A stretch of DNA of 64,000 nucleotides from Flammeovirgaceae bacterium UBA2371 (GCA_002345965.1 DDTF01000037.1:1-64000); one strand, 5' to 3'. Shown: positions 53,023 to 62,423, numbered from the stretch's first letter. The notes: generated from the letters alone by a model not told the origin. Made by a program: numbers and translations.

Positions 53023-56000
53023 ATGAGTGAAGAAATACTTAAAGCGCTTACGCAGTTGTTTGCAATCATCACCAAGCAGGACGGTGGTGTAACTATTAAT
53101 GAACGTCAGTATGTGATCCGGTTTTTTCAGCAAGAGCTGGATCAGGCATCAATCCAGGAATACCTGGAGCGCTACGACAAGTATTCTGGTTATAGTGAAA
53201 AAGGACCAGCTTTCCAGCAGACCATTACAGCCCCATCGGTCAAAGATTCTATTGTAACACTCGGCATTTGCAAAAAAATTAATCGTACGCTTACACAAAA
53301 GCAAAAAGTAATTGTGCTGATCAAATTGCTTGAACTTGTAGGTTCTGATAACAATTTTACGCCACAAAGAATGGAGATCATCAATACGGTCTCCACGGTA
53401 TTTAATATCAGCGCAGAAGAATACAAGCTGATCGAAACCTTTGTAGTGACTACCAACATGGCGGAACTGAATTTTTCAGATATCCTGGTAGTTAATAACC
53501 ACCCTGAAAAAGCTGCGAAGAAACAAAAGCACATTCAGACGGAAATCAATGGCAACCTCTTCTTTATGAAAGTGCCAAGTGTTGAATTGTACTTTGCGCA
53601 GTATCTGGGTGAAGAGGCCCATTATCTCAATGGGTTTGTCATGCAGCACAATCGCATCTATTTATTTTCACATGGAAGTACCATTAAAATTCAATCAGGT
53701 TATGCACTTTACTACAGCGACATAGTTGCAGATTTCAATGAGGAACTGCAAACTACCAAGCTGTCATTTAATGCCAAGATTGAAGAGTATAAATTCTCAA
53801 GTGGCACCATCGGATTAAGAGACATTAACATCTCTGAAGGCCCCGGTAAATTGATTGGGATCATGGGGGCAAGCGGTGCCGGAAAAACAACACTCTTGAA
53901 CGTACTTGCTGGACTTGAAAAACCATCAAAAGGAGAGATTTTAATCAATGGTTATAATATTCACTCGCGACCTGATAAAATCAAAGGAGTGGTTGGTTAC
54001 GTATCGCAAGATGACCTGCTCATTGAGGAGCTAACCGTTTTTGAAAACCTTTATTACAATGCCAAGCTGTGCTTTGCACATTTGTCCGAAAAAGAAATAA
54101 AAGATAGGGTGCTTAAAGTTTTAAGCAACCTTGGACTTGAAACAAGAAAAGATTTAAAAGTTGGAAGCATCTTAGACAAAAAAATAAGTGGAGGGCAACG
54201 TAAACGACTCAATATTGCACTCGAACTCATCCGTGAGCCCGCGATCCTTTTTCTAGACGAACCAACATCAGGATTATCATCAAGAGATTCAGAGAATGTA
54301 ATAGACTTATTAAAGGAGTTGTCATTAAAAGGGAAGCTTGTCTTTGTTATTATCCACCAGCCTTCCTCCGACATCTATAAGATGTTTGACAAAATGATTA
54401 TTATGGACACGGGGGGTTATCCAACCTATTATGGCACTCCTGTGGAAGCGGTCTCCTACTTCAAACGGGCAACGCATCAGGCGCAAAGCAACCGTGGTCA
54501 GTGTGAAACTTGCGGAAATGTAAACCCAGAGCAAATCTTCAATATCATTGAAGCCAAAGTGGTGGATGAGTATGGGCAGCCCACTAACAAAAGAAAGGTG
54601 ACGCCCTTGCAATGGCATGACATGTTTAAGGGTAAATTTAAAATACCTTATGTTGCCGATGAAAAAGAAGATCCTCCGCAATCGCTCCACATTCCTAATA
54701 GATTAAGACAATCGTTAATTTTTGCAGCCCGCGATTTAAAAGCCAAAATAAGCAACAAGCAATACCTGCTTATTAATCTACTTGAAGCACCCCTGCTGGC
54801 GTTGATCTTATCCTTCATAATAAAGTACAAAAGCGCTCCCAATGGGAAAGAGTATTTATTCCGGTTCAACGAAAATCTTCCTGCCTTTTTATTGATGAGC
54901 ATCATTGTTGCGCTCTTCATGGGGCTAACGGTAAGCGCTGAAGAAATTATTAGGGATAGAAAAATTCTCAAGCGAGAGTCATTCCTTAACCTGAGCTGGA
55001 ACAGCTACCTGATTTCTAAGCTGGGTATTTTATTTTTATTATCTGCTATCCAAACAATGCTCTTTGTTATAGTGGGCAACCTGGTGCTGGAGATTCAAGG
55101 AATGACCCTGGCTTTTTGGTTTATTCTTTTTTCCACTTCCTGCCTTGCCAATGTGTTGGGACTTAATATTTCATCTGCATTTAACTCAGCTGTTACCGTT
55201 TACGTGCTTATCCCATTATTACTTATTCCGCAGATGATATTGAGTGGTGTACTGTTTAGTTTCGACAAACTGCACAGCTTAATAAGCAATAAGGAAAAAG
55301 TACCCATAGTTGCCGATCTTATGGCCTCGAGATGGGCCTATGAGGCCATGGCAGTGCATCAATTTATTAACAACGATTACGAACGTGCTTTTTACCAATA
55401 TGAAAAGGCAGCCTCAGTGGCAGATTTTAAATCTGCATTTCTTGCCGATGAACTGGAAAAGCGCAATCAATTTGTGCTGAATAACTTCCAAAGCAAAAAC
55501 GACTCCCTAATGAAAAAAGTGGAGCAATCGCTATTAATCCTTAAAAACAGAATACTCAATGATCCATTTCAAAAAGGGTTAGAAAACATAAACGTTCGGG
55601 CATCTTTGACACCGAATGGATATACCGAGGAATTCGGAAAAACCCTTCAGAAATACCTGGCCAACTATAGAAAAAACTATCAACTAGTTTACAATGAACA
55701 AGTAAAAATTGGAGATATGAAAAGAGCCTATTTTGAAAAAGAAGGCTTTAACCTGAATCAGGAGAAAAACAACTATTACAACGAAAGTCTGGCGGATTTG
55801 GTTAAAAATGTAAACACAAAGGAAAGGTTGGTTGTTGAAGACGACCGGGTAATCCAACTAATAGATCCAATTTTTCAAGACACACACCCTAAAGGGATTC
55901 TAGACTACCGAGCTGGTTTCTTCTTCCCTCAAAAGAGCTTTTTAGGCATCAAATTGAGTACATACACCTTTAATAGTATCGCCATATGGCTATTGACCAT

Positions 56001-56085
56001 TTCCCTATATACCCTGCTTTATTTTGAAATACTTCGAAAACTCGTTCAATCTTCACATAAAATGCCATTTGTAAACGGAAAGTAA
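53023..56085 (+). CDS. TerB-ABCG fusion transporter with a large extracytoplasmic insert
   Basis: 1020 residues in four parts. Residues 1-145 form an all-helical TerB-like domain (LTQLFAIITKQDGGVTINERQYVIRFF). Residues 175-235 are beta-rich, FHA- or PilZ-like in place. The ABCG-type ATPase follows: Walker A GASGAGKT (282-289), signature SGGQR (389-393), Walker B LFLDEP (about 409-414), His445 switch; a CxxC (494-497) lies just after. Five membrane helices follow (about 585-745), then roughly 220 residues outside the membrane before a last helix (about 975-995). Substrate unknown. Probably co-transcribed with the genes on both sides. Confidence 0.8.
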   Translation: MSEEILKALTQLFAIITKQDGGVTINERQYVIRFFQQELDQASIQEYLERYDKYSGYSEKGPAFQQTITAPSVKDSIVTLGICKKINRTLTQKQKVIVLIKLLELVGSDNNFTPQRMEIINTVSTVFNISAEEYKLIETFVVTTNMAELNFSDILVVNNHPEKAAKKQKHIQTEINGNLFFMKVPSVELYFAQYLGEEAHYLNGFVMQHNRIYLFSHGSTIKIQSGYALYYSDIVADFNEELQTTKLSFNAKIEEYKFSSGTIGLRDINISEGPGKLIGIMGASGAGKTTLLNVLAGLEKPSKGEILINGYNIHSRPDKIKGVVGYVSQDDLLIEELTVFENLYYNAKLCFAHLSEKEIKDRVLKVLSNLGLETRKDLKVGSILDKKISGGQRKRLNIALELIREPAILFLDEPTSGLSSRDSENVIDLLKELSLKGKLVFVIIHQPSSDIYKMFDKMIIMDTGGYPTYYGTPVEAVSYFKRATHQAQSNRGQCETCGNVNPEQIFNIIEAKVVDEYGQPTNKRKVTPLQWHDMFKGKFKIPYVADEKEDPPQSLHIPNRLRQSLIFAARDLKAKISNKQYLLINLLEAPLLALILSFIIKYKSAPNGKEYLFRFNENLPAFLLMSIIVALFMGLTVSAEEIIRDRKILKRESFLNLSWNSYLISKLGILFLLSAIQTMLFVIVGNLVLEIQGMTLAFWFILFSTSCLANVLGLNISSAFNSAVTVYVLIPLLLIPQMILSGVLFSFDKLHSLISNKEKVPIVADLMASRWAYEAMAVHQFINNDYERAFYQYEKAASVADFKSAFLADELEKRNQFVLNNFQSKNDSLMKKVEQSLLILKNRILNDPFQKGLENINVRASLTPNGYTEEFGKTLQKYLANYRKNYQLVYNEQVKIGDMKRAYFEKEGFNLNQEKNNYYNESLADLVKNVNTKERLVVEDDRVIQLIDPIFQDTHPKGILDYRAGFFFPQKSFLGIKLSTYTFNSIAIWLLTISLYTLLYFEILRKLVQSSHKMPFVNGK

Positions 56086-56145
56086 ATCATGCAATTTTGG
56101 TATGTGAAGGTTGATTTTTTTATTTTGTACGATAAACTATCAGTT

Positions 56146-57042
56146 ATGAGAATTTTAAGTTTGGCCCTGACAGCCGCTTTCCTGATGTCCTGTAGTTCTG
56201 GCAAGAAACCAGACGAGCAAGCGTTTGAAAACAGTCTGGATTCGGCCATGATGGAGGGGTCATCCATCGATCAAGAGGTCATAGGGAGCATTTTAGATCA
56301 AATCCCAAGTCCTCTTGAAATATCTGTGTTACTAAAAGAATCGGGAATCAAGTACAATGCCGATCTTTTAAACTCTCCTGACAACCTTCCTAAATACAAT
56401 AGCAATTACAAAATGGCCCTTAATCTGGGCATTTATGGCACAGATTTGGGCTACACCAATATTTATGGGCAAAACCAAAGCGGAATCAAATACTTGTCCT
56501 CCATCAAGTCACTTGCCAATCAGTTGAACATAGGTCAGTTTTTTGATATTGAAACGATCGGCAGATTGGCAACTAACAGCAAAAACCTGGATTCGCTACT
56601 ATTAATCACTACCCAGAATTTCAATGCCATCAATCATTATTTGCAGCAACAAAACAGGTCTAGTTTAAGCGTTTTACTGTTGACCGGTGGCTGGCTTGAA
56701 GCCATGCAGGTCACATGCCAAGTGGCTTCCAGTAACCCGTCTCATAAGGAATTGAGGGAAAAAATAGGTGAGCAAAAGATTACCCTGGAGCAGATTCTAC
56801 TGCTTTTTTCATTCTATGAAAGTGATGAAAATATGGCATCGTTATTGAGTGAACTCAAGGAACTTGAAGCAGCTTTCAGTAAAATCACCATCACTTATAC
56901 CTACAAAGAGTCTTCCATGGAGGTAGTAAATGGAGTTGCTGTTATTAAAGATAACAGCACAACAACTATCGATATAACCGAAGAGGATGTGCGTAACATC
57001 ATGGCAAAAACAAATTCTATCAGAAACAAAATCATTAGCTAA
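56146..57042 (+). CDS. Hypothetical lipoprotein of the TerB-ABCG operon
   Basis: The ATG at 56146 gives a lipoprotein signal with lipobox LMSC. About 298 residues, mostly helical, with the string EISVLLKESGIKYNADLLNSP, NYKMALNLGIYGTDLGYTNIYGQNQSG, and a long coiled middle part; no catalytic motif. I recognise no named family. Its position 60 bases after the ABCG gene, and the small secreted gene 13 bases on, suggest envelope partners of the transporter. Confidence 0.7.
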   Translation: MRILSLALTAAFLMSCSSGKKPDEQAFENSLDSAMMEGSSIDQEVIGSILDQIPSPLEISVLLKESGIKYNADLLNSPDNLPKYNSNYKMALNLGIYGTDLGYTNIYGQNQSGIKYLSSIKSLANQLNIGQFFDIETIGRLATNSKNLDSLLLITTQNFNAINHYLQQQNRSSLSVLLLTGGWLEAMQVTCQVASSNPSHKELREKIGEQKITLEQILLLFSFYESDENMASLLSELKELEAAFSKITITYTYKESSMEVVNGVAVIKDNSTTTIDITEEDVRNIMAKTNSIRNKIIS

Positions 57043-57055
57043 TATTGTATTGGAT

Positions 57056-57487
57056 ATGAAAAAAATATATTTATCAGTTGTCTTAGTTTTTATTGCCAGT
57101 TGGGGTTCTGCCGGTTTGGTTGGTCAATGCGATGCTGACAACCTTAGTAATGCCTGCATCCCTAAACTTTCTGGTGGATTTAACTTCCTTAAGAGTTACA
57201 AGATTGATGGAGAGGGAGGCACAAAGGACAAAGTTGAATACTCGTATGTATTCACCAAGGGAACTCAATACATGATCAACTTGTGTGCCGATGGAAACGG
57301 GCCTGATGGTCTTGTGGTTAGCCTTTACGATTCTCAGCGAAACAAAGTTGCCAGCAGCAAGGTAAACGGCCAGTTTATTTCAGCCATTGCTTATCCTTGC
57401 AACGCTACAGGTATTTACTACATTCAATATACATTTGATGGGTCGGCCACCTATTGTGGAGGCAGCGCGTTAGGCTTCAAACGATAA
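57056..57487 (+). CDS. Small secreted protein of the TerB-ABCG operon
   Basis: A 143-residue protein with Sec signal peptide, chosen from the ATG at 57056. The mature part is beta-rich with four Cys (QCDADN, NACIPK, NLCADG, AYPCNA, TYCGG region), suggesting disulphides in the periplasm or outside the cell. The segment KVEYSYVFTKGTQYMINLCADGNGPDGLVVSLYDSQ resembles pre-peptidase C-terminal-like jelly-roll folds. Function unknown. Last gene of the set, followed by a strong terminator. Confidence 0.7.
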   Translation: MKKIYLSVVLVFIASWGSAGLVGQCDADNLSNACIPKLSGGFNFLKSYKIDGEGGTKDKVEYSYVFTKGTQYMINLCADGNGPDGLVVSLYDSQRNKVASSKVNGQFISAIAYPCNATGIYYIQYTFDGSATYCGGSALGFKR

Positions 57488-57509
57488 TCAATTAGAAACA
57501 TCTTGGATG

Positions 57510-57543
57510 CAGCCGCCCCGAACACGGGCGGCTGTTGTTTTTA
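57510..57543 (+). terminator. Terminator of the TerB-ABCG operon
   Basis: CAGCCGCCC (57510-57518) pairs with GGGCGGCTG (57526-57534), loop of seven, then TTGTTTTTA. A strong GC-rich stem. Confidence 0.9.
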
Positions 57544-57555
57544 ATAGCCAATTAA

Positions 57556-58215
57556 ATGAAAGAACAGCAAATACAATTTAACCTTACAGCCAGGTATTAT
57601 ACTTTGGGTACACTTTCCCCTCAAACCAAACAGGTTTGGTTTGTAATTCACGGCTACGGGCAACTGGCCCAGTATTTTATTAAAAAATTCAAAATACTGG
57701 AGGCTCACAATATTTATGTTATTGCGCCAGAAGGACTCTCAAGGTTCTACCTAGAAGACATACCAACAAGAGTGGCAGGTGGAAGCAACAGAGTTGGTGC
57801 CACCTGGATGACACGCGAAAACAGGGAAATGGATATTAAAAATTATATCAGTTACCTTCAAACCATATATGATCATGAGCTGGCCGAAAGAAACATTCCA
57901 ATAACGGTATTGGGGTTTTCTCAGGGAGCAGCCACAGCCACCCGCTGGGTATTGCACGGCAAAGTTCCGTTTGACCGATTTGTGTTGTGGGCTGGCATCT
58001 TCCCCCCTGACATGAATTTTGATGCAGGCAAAGAAATCTTCAAAAAGAAAAAGATAATCACCGTTTTTGGGGATGAGGATCCTTTTATCACTCCTGAAAG
58101 AGTAGCAGAACTGGAATTACTCTCTACCAAACTGGGGCTCGCCCCAGAAAAAATTACTTTCGTTGGCAAACATGAAATGAACGATGATGTTCTGCTCCGC
58201 GTGGCACAGTTATAA
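57556..58215 (+). CDS. Alpha/beta-hydrolase, carboxylesterase/phospholipase type
   Basis: A 219-residue esterase with Ser122 in GFSQGA, Asp175 in GDEDPF and His206 in GKHEM, the usual triad order. IHGYGQL gives the oxyanion-hole region. No signal peptide, so cytoplasmic. The small size and FSQGAAT motif match the acyl-protein-thioesterase/carboxylesterase group; substrate unknown. It overlaps the convergent SDR gene by 6 bases. Confidence 0.85.
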   Translation: MKEQQIQFNLTARYYTLGTLSPQTKQVWFVIHGYGQLAQYFIKKFKILEAHNIYVIAPEGLSRFYLEDIPTRVAGGSNRVGATWMTRENREMDIKNYISYLQTIYDHELAERNIPITVLGFSQGAATATRWVLHGKVPFDRFVLWAGIFPPDMNFDAGKEIFKKKKIITVFGDEDPFITPERVAELELLSTKLGLAPEKITFVGKHEMNDDVLLRVAQL

Positions 58216-58971
58216 ATTCTTTTTCACAATTGTGGAACTGGCTTGCGCGGTGGGGAAAACCACCAAATCGGCAACTACTACATGTGCAGGACGAGTTAAT
58301 GCAAATAGAATCAGATCGGCTATATCTTCTGGGTTCAAGGGTTGATATCCTTTATAAACTGCATTGGCCCTTTCCTCATCGCCTTTAAAGCGAACCTTCG
58401 AAAACTCAGTTTCTACTAAACCAGGATGAATAGCAGTTACCTTGATGCCATGTGCATTCAAATCCATTCTCATGCCTTTGGTAATTGCATCTACCGCAAA
58501 CTTGCTGGCACAATACACGTTGCCATTAGGATAGGTCTCTTTTCCAGCTATAGAACCAATATTGATGATATGGCCGCTGTTGTTTTTAACCATTTCAGGA
58601 AGTATCTCATGAGAGACGTATAACAATCCTTTTACGTTAATGTCTATCATGGCATCCCAATCGGCAACATCACCTGACTGAATGGGAGCAAGCCCATGTG
58701 CGTTACCCGCATTATTGATCAATACATCAATAGGTTTCCATGTATCATCCAAGGATTGAATGGCATTGGCTACGTTTTCTTTTTCTCTTACATCAAATGA
58801 AAGGGTTGTAACCTTGGTCAGCTTTTGTAACTCTTGTTGCAGACGATCCAATCTATCTTTTCTGCGACCGCATAAAATCAAATTAAAAGAATTTTGAGCC
58901 AATAGCCTCGCAGTAGCCTCTCCTATTCCCGATGTGGCACCTGTTATTAAAGCAATACGTTGTTTTGTCAT
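58210..58971 (-). CDS. Short-chain dehydrogenase (YdfG-like)
   Basis: A 253-residue SDR: cofactor motif TGATSGIG, NNAG at 87-90, active-site Ser140, Tyr153 and Lys157 (YCASK). INNAGNAHGLAPIQSGDVADWDAMIDINVKG and the C-terminal EDIADLILFALTRPAHVVVADLVVFPTAQAS match the YdfG/serine-dehydrogenase group that oxidises 3-hydroxy acids with NADP. Located 2 bases after porT-like. Confidence 0.85.
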   Translation of the reverse strand: MTKQRIALITGATSGIGEATARLLAQNSFNLILCGRRKDRLDRLQQELQKLTKVTTLSFDVREKENVANAIQSLDDTWKPIDVLINNAGNAHGLAPIQSGDVADWDAMIDINVKGLLYVSHEILPEMVKNNSGHIINIGSIAGKETYPNGNVYCASKFAVDAITKGMRMDLNAHGIKVTAIHPGLVETEFSKVRFKGDEERANAVYKGYQPLNPEDIADLILFALTRPAHVVVADLVVFPTAQASSTIVKKNL

Positions 58972-58973
58972 TA

Positions 58974-59708
58974 CTACTGAAAAATAAAATAAACGGATAT
59001 GGTGTTTGTGTTCACCCTATTTAAAGGTTCTTTAAACTTGCTTGGATCTGGGCCAAGCATGTTGGATATTCCTCTGGAGAACCGAATTTCCTGTGAAAAC
59101 TTGAACAATGGGAAATAGAAGTCAAAACCAATTCCAGCATCAAGCGAGAGATTAGTTTGTTTAATATCCAGCACTTCTGTGGTGGCTTGAATGTCATTTT
59201 TCCCTGATGCTTCAATAGAGGGTGTAATTCCACCCACCATGTACATACGTACGTTTCCCCTACGCATTGATTTGTACTTCAATAATATCGGAAATTCTAC
59301 CATTGTTGTCTCAGTAAGCTGACTTTGGCTGGTTTCATCGGTGTAATTATACTCCAGCTGATGATCATAGAATCCCGCTTTGGGCATAATCCTAAGGTCC
59401 AAATCACTATTGAGCCGCAGGTTGACCAGAAAGCCAAGTGAAAACCCTGGAGAGAACGGAGTAAGAACTGAATGTACTGTATCGAAAGATTGGGTTACGA
59501 ACTTATCGGAATATTTAGCCTGATAAGATGACGTATGAATTCCGATCATGAATCCATAGGTTATTTTTCGCTCATCATAATTAGGATTATGTTGCCTTGC
59601 CCATTTGAAGGACTGCCCCCAGGAAGTGGAGGAAATCAGCAACAACACACAAAGAACTACTTTATTCCTGTGTACAATGAACTTATTCCAAAGGTGAGTG
59701 GCTTGCAT
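58974..59708 (-). CDS. porT: PorT-like outer-membrane protein (type IX secretion)
   Basis: A 244-residue exported beta-barrel protein: signal region around LLLISSTSWG, WARQHNPNYDERKITYGFMIG, FSPGFSLGFLVNLRLNSDLDLRIMPKAGFYDHQLEY, and KLSQEIRFSRGISNML. The PorT/SprT family has this size and layout and works in the type IX secretion apparatus. The gene lies directly beside ubiE and near a PorE-like OmpA gene, a neighbourhood I recall from other Bacteroidota. Its start overlaps the ubiE 3' end by 52 bases. Could also be another porin-family protein. Confidence 0.65.
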   Translation of the reverse strand: MQATHLWNKFIVHRNKVVLCVLLLISSTSWGQSFKWARQHNPNYDERKITYGFMIGIHTSSYQAKYSDKFVTQSFDTVHSVLTPFSPGFSLGFLVNLRLNSDLDLRIMPKAGFYDHQLEYNYTDETSQSQLTETTMVEFPILLKYKSMRRGNVRMYMVGGITPSIEASGKNDIQATTEVLDIKQTNLSLDAGIGFDFYFPLFKFSQEIRFSRGISNMLGPDPSKFKEPLNRVNTNTISVYFIFQ

Positions 59709-60379
59709 GCAGTATTTTTATACCCCAAACGGTCAAGAATCTTCACAAAAGCCTCACCGTCCGGAAAGGCCTGCACAGATTCAGGCAAATATGTGTAGGC
59801 TGAACTGTCTTTGGAGACCCAACGGCCGATTTTAGGTAAAACGAACTTAAAATAAAAGTTATATAGCTGTTTAAATGGAAATTTGCGAGGCTTTGAGAAT
59901 TCCAAAACGACCACTTTGCCGCCAGGGCGAACTACTCTGAGCATTTCTGCCAGACCCTTTTCTAGATTTTCAAAGTTGCGCACACCAAATGCAACGATGA
60001 TGGCATCAAACTTATTCTCTTCGAAAGGAAGATTTTCTGAATCCCCATAAATTAGCTCTATTCGACTATCCAGCTTCTTATCCTTCATTTTAACTCTTCC
60101 TACCTCCAGCATTCCTTCTGAGATATCTACACCTATTACCTTATCAGGATTAAGACGGAGTGACTCTATGGCAAAATCACCTGTGCCCGTAGCGACATCC
60201 AAAATTTGCTTTGGAGCAATTGACTCCAACATTTTGATTGCTTTCTTTCTCCAGGTAATATCAATTCCAAGGCTTAAAAAGTGGTTGAGAAAATCATAAT
60301 TGCCACTGATGTTGTCGAACATCTTGGCTACCTGATCTTTCTTTGCAGATTTATCTTGTTTATAGGGTAGTACTGTCAT
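59657..60379 (-). CDS. ubiE: Demethylmenaquinone methyltransferase
   Basis: A 240-residue SAM methyltransferase with the UbiE/COQ5 motifs: MFDNISGNYDFLNHFLSLGID, ILDVATGTGDFA, IGVDISEGMLEVG, VAFGVRNFENLEKGL and VVVLEFSKPRKFP. It makes the final methylation of menaquinone. The ATG directly follows the T-run of an intrinsic-terminator-like hairpin. The tail overlaps the porT-like start by 52 bases. Confidence 0.93.
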   Translation of the reverse strand: MTVLPYKQDKSAKKDQVAKMFDNISGNYDFLNHFLSLGIDITWRKKAIKMLESIAPKQILDVATGTGDFAIESLRLNPDKVIGVDISEGMLEVGRVKMKDKKLDSRIELIYGDSENLPFEENKFDAIIVAFGVRNFENLEKGLAEMLRVVRPGGKVVVLEFSKPRKFPFKQLYNFYFKFVLPKIGRWVSKDSSAYTYLPESVQAFPDGEAFVKILDRLGYKNTACKPLTFGISSLYTGIK

Positions 60380-60412
60380 AAAAAAATAACCAACGATTTA
60401 ACAATCGTTGGT
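60380..60412 (-). terminator. Terminator-like hairpin abutting the ubiE start codon
   Basis: On the minus strand ACCAACGATT-GTTA-AATCGTTGGT (60412-60389) is followed after two bases by seven T and the ubiE ATG. It ends the OmpA gene but stands within the ubiE leader. Confidence 0.75.
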
Positions 60413-60440
60413 CTTAGAGGTTCAAAGTTGGTGAAAAAAA

Positions 60441-62423
60441 CTAATTTTCAAGCACTTTAAACTCAACTCGTCTATTTAATTCCCTGCCATCTATTTCATC
60501 ATCGTTACTGGCCAGAGGTCGTTCTTCACCATAGCCTACCGTTGTAATCCTGCGTGTATCAATTCCTTTGGAAACCAAAAAATCCTTAACGGCATTGGCT
60601 CTTTTACTGGATAATTTTTTGTTGAATGCCGCACTACTCACATTATCCGTGTGACCTGATATTTCAACTTTAATTCTTTCATTTTGCTTTAGCATATTCT
60701 CCAGCTTATTCAGTTCGCTGTAAGCCCCCTCTTTAAAGGTGGCTTTACCATAATCAAAGTAAATGTTACGTAGCACATGCACTGTGCCCACTTCTAATTT
60801 TTTTAACATTATAGTTATACTACCATTTCTTTCAAATTCCGAAGCTCCCCTTATTTCAACTACCATATTCTGAAAAGCATATCCATCACTTTCAACAGAA
60901 AGATTATACTCCTCTGTTTCGGGGGATTTTACAGCAAAAATGTATTTACCCACTGCCTGGGCTTTGTATCCAGAAACAGAATTGTCTGAGACTTTAGACA
61001 GCTTCACCTTAGCTTCTACAGGGGCCTTAGTCTCACTGTCCATTACTGTGACTTCATATTGCAATGGAACAATTTCTTTTTCTATATCCGGAGGTGTGCC
61101 TTTAGGGGTTGTTATTATATAAATATCAGAATAGCCCATACCATCATCCCGAATGGAAGAATAGTATCCTCGCTCCCCATCTTTTGAACCTACGTAAAAT
61201 ATGTCGTCCTCAGGGGTATTCATTGGGTAACCCAGATTTTCAGCTTGACTCCATTCACCTTTCTTTGGGTTGGTCAAAGTAGCCTTGAAAATATCGAATC
61301 CCCCCATTCCCTTTTTTCCTTGAGAAGAGAAATATAAAGTAACATTGTCATAATCAATAAATGGACTGTCCTCATCCAATTCAGAGTTTATGTTTGGACC
61401 AAGATTTTTTACTTTAGTCCACTCTCCCACTCCATTTTTGGTAGCTTCATAGATATCTGAACCACCTAATCCGCCTATACGGTCACTGGCAAAATAAAGT
61501 TTAGAGCCATCTTTAGAGAGGGAAACTGATGTTTCACGATAATTAGAATTTACATCTCCTGGCAGTGGCTGAGGTACAGTCCAAGACCCATCAGCCTGAC
61601 GCGTACTAAAGTAAACGTCTCCGGCATTCTCATCCTTATAAATAAAGAGGGTGTTTCCGTCTGCGGAAAGCGCGAGGTTAGAATCATTAAATGGGGTGTT
61701 TACCTTATTGCTAATGTTTTTTGCTCTGCTCCATTTACCATCTTTTTTAATCGAAATGAAAATATCTTCATAGGGTTTGTTATCATCTGCAACGTCTTCA
61801 TTAAGGTTACCCTCTCTTCTTCTGGAAGTAAAAACCAGTTCATCTTCATTTTCATTAATAACAGGGGCATAGTCATCGAATTCAGAATTGATTTCTCTGC
61901 CCAGGTTAACGATTGAATAATTACTTGGATTGGCCACAAACTCTTTCCCATTTTTGCATTCATAGATTTTTCTATCTACTACTGTAAGGTCTACTTTATC
62001 CTCTCCTGAATAACCTGGATTAGCCTGAAGTTTAGTTTTATATAGTTCATAAAACTTAATGGCTCTGTCAAAATCAAGCCCATAATGGTAACTCTGGGCA
62101 ATCAAATATTCAATGTTAAAATGATAGGTAGGGTCTTGTCTGAAAACACGCAGAAAATATTTAGATGCTCTCGCTTTGCCTGTAGTAAACAAATGAACGT
62201 TTCCAGCGCCAAAGTTGGCTTTCATATTAGTGGTGTCAAGGTTAGCCGCAATAACCATCAGGTCAAGGGCATCATCCATGGCTTGGGTAGCTGACATTAT
62301 CAGTTCTGCCTGTTCCATGTACAAGGCCGATTGCTCTTTATCTTGCTGACTTTGAGCCTTAGCTTGATGAGTGAGTGCAGTACAAACAGCCAAAAAAATC
62401 AGTATTCGATAGATACTGTGCAT
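60441..62423 (-). CDS. PorE-like OmpA protein with TPR, PD40 and carboxypeptidase-regulatory domains
   Basis: A 660-residue exported protein in four parts: helical TPR-like region after the signal (30-140), PD40 propeller blades (EDELVFTSRRREG, DGNTLFIYKDENA, DGSKLYFASDRIGG, DNVTLYFSSQGKKGMGG), a regulatory beta domain (TVMDSETKAPVEAKVKLSKV) and a C-terminal OmpA domain (EISGHTDNV, LSSKRANAVKDFLVSKG, LNRRVEFKV). This order equals that of PorE, which anchors type IX secretion parts to peptidoglycan, but similar paralogues exist. It is 31 bases upstream of ubiE. Confidence 0.75.
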   Translation of the reverse strand: MHSIYRILIFLAVCTALTHQAKAQSQQDKEQSALYMEQAELIMSATQAMDDALDLMVIAANLDTTNMKANFGAGNVHLFTTGKARASKYFLRVFRQDPTYHFNIEYLIAQSYHYGLDFDRAIKFYELYKTKLQANPGYSGEDKVDLTVVDRKIYECKNGKEFVANPSNYSIVNLGREINSEFDDYAPVINENEDELVFTSRRREGNLNEDVADDNKPYEDIFISIKKDGKWSRAKNISNKVNTPFNDSNLALSADGNTLFIYKDENAGDVYFSTRQADGSWTVPQPLPGDVNSNYRETSVSLSKDGSKLYFASDRIGGLGGSDIYEATKNGVGEWTKVKNLGPNINSELDEDSPFIDYDNVTLYFSSQGKKGMGGFDIFKATLTNPKKGEWSQAENLGYPMNTPEDDIFYVGSKDGERGYYSSIRDDGMGYSDIYIITTPKGTPPDIEKEIVPLQYEVTVMDSETKAPVEAKVKLSKVSDNSVSGYKAQAVGKYIFAVKSPETEEYNLSVESDGYAFQNMVVEIRGASEFERNGSITIMLKKLEVGTVHVLRNIYFDYGKATFKEGAYSELNKLENMLKQNERIKVEISGHTDNVSSAAFNKKLSSKRANAVKDFLVSKGIDTRRITTVGYGEERPLASNDDEIDGRELNRRVEFKVLEN

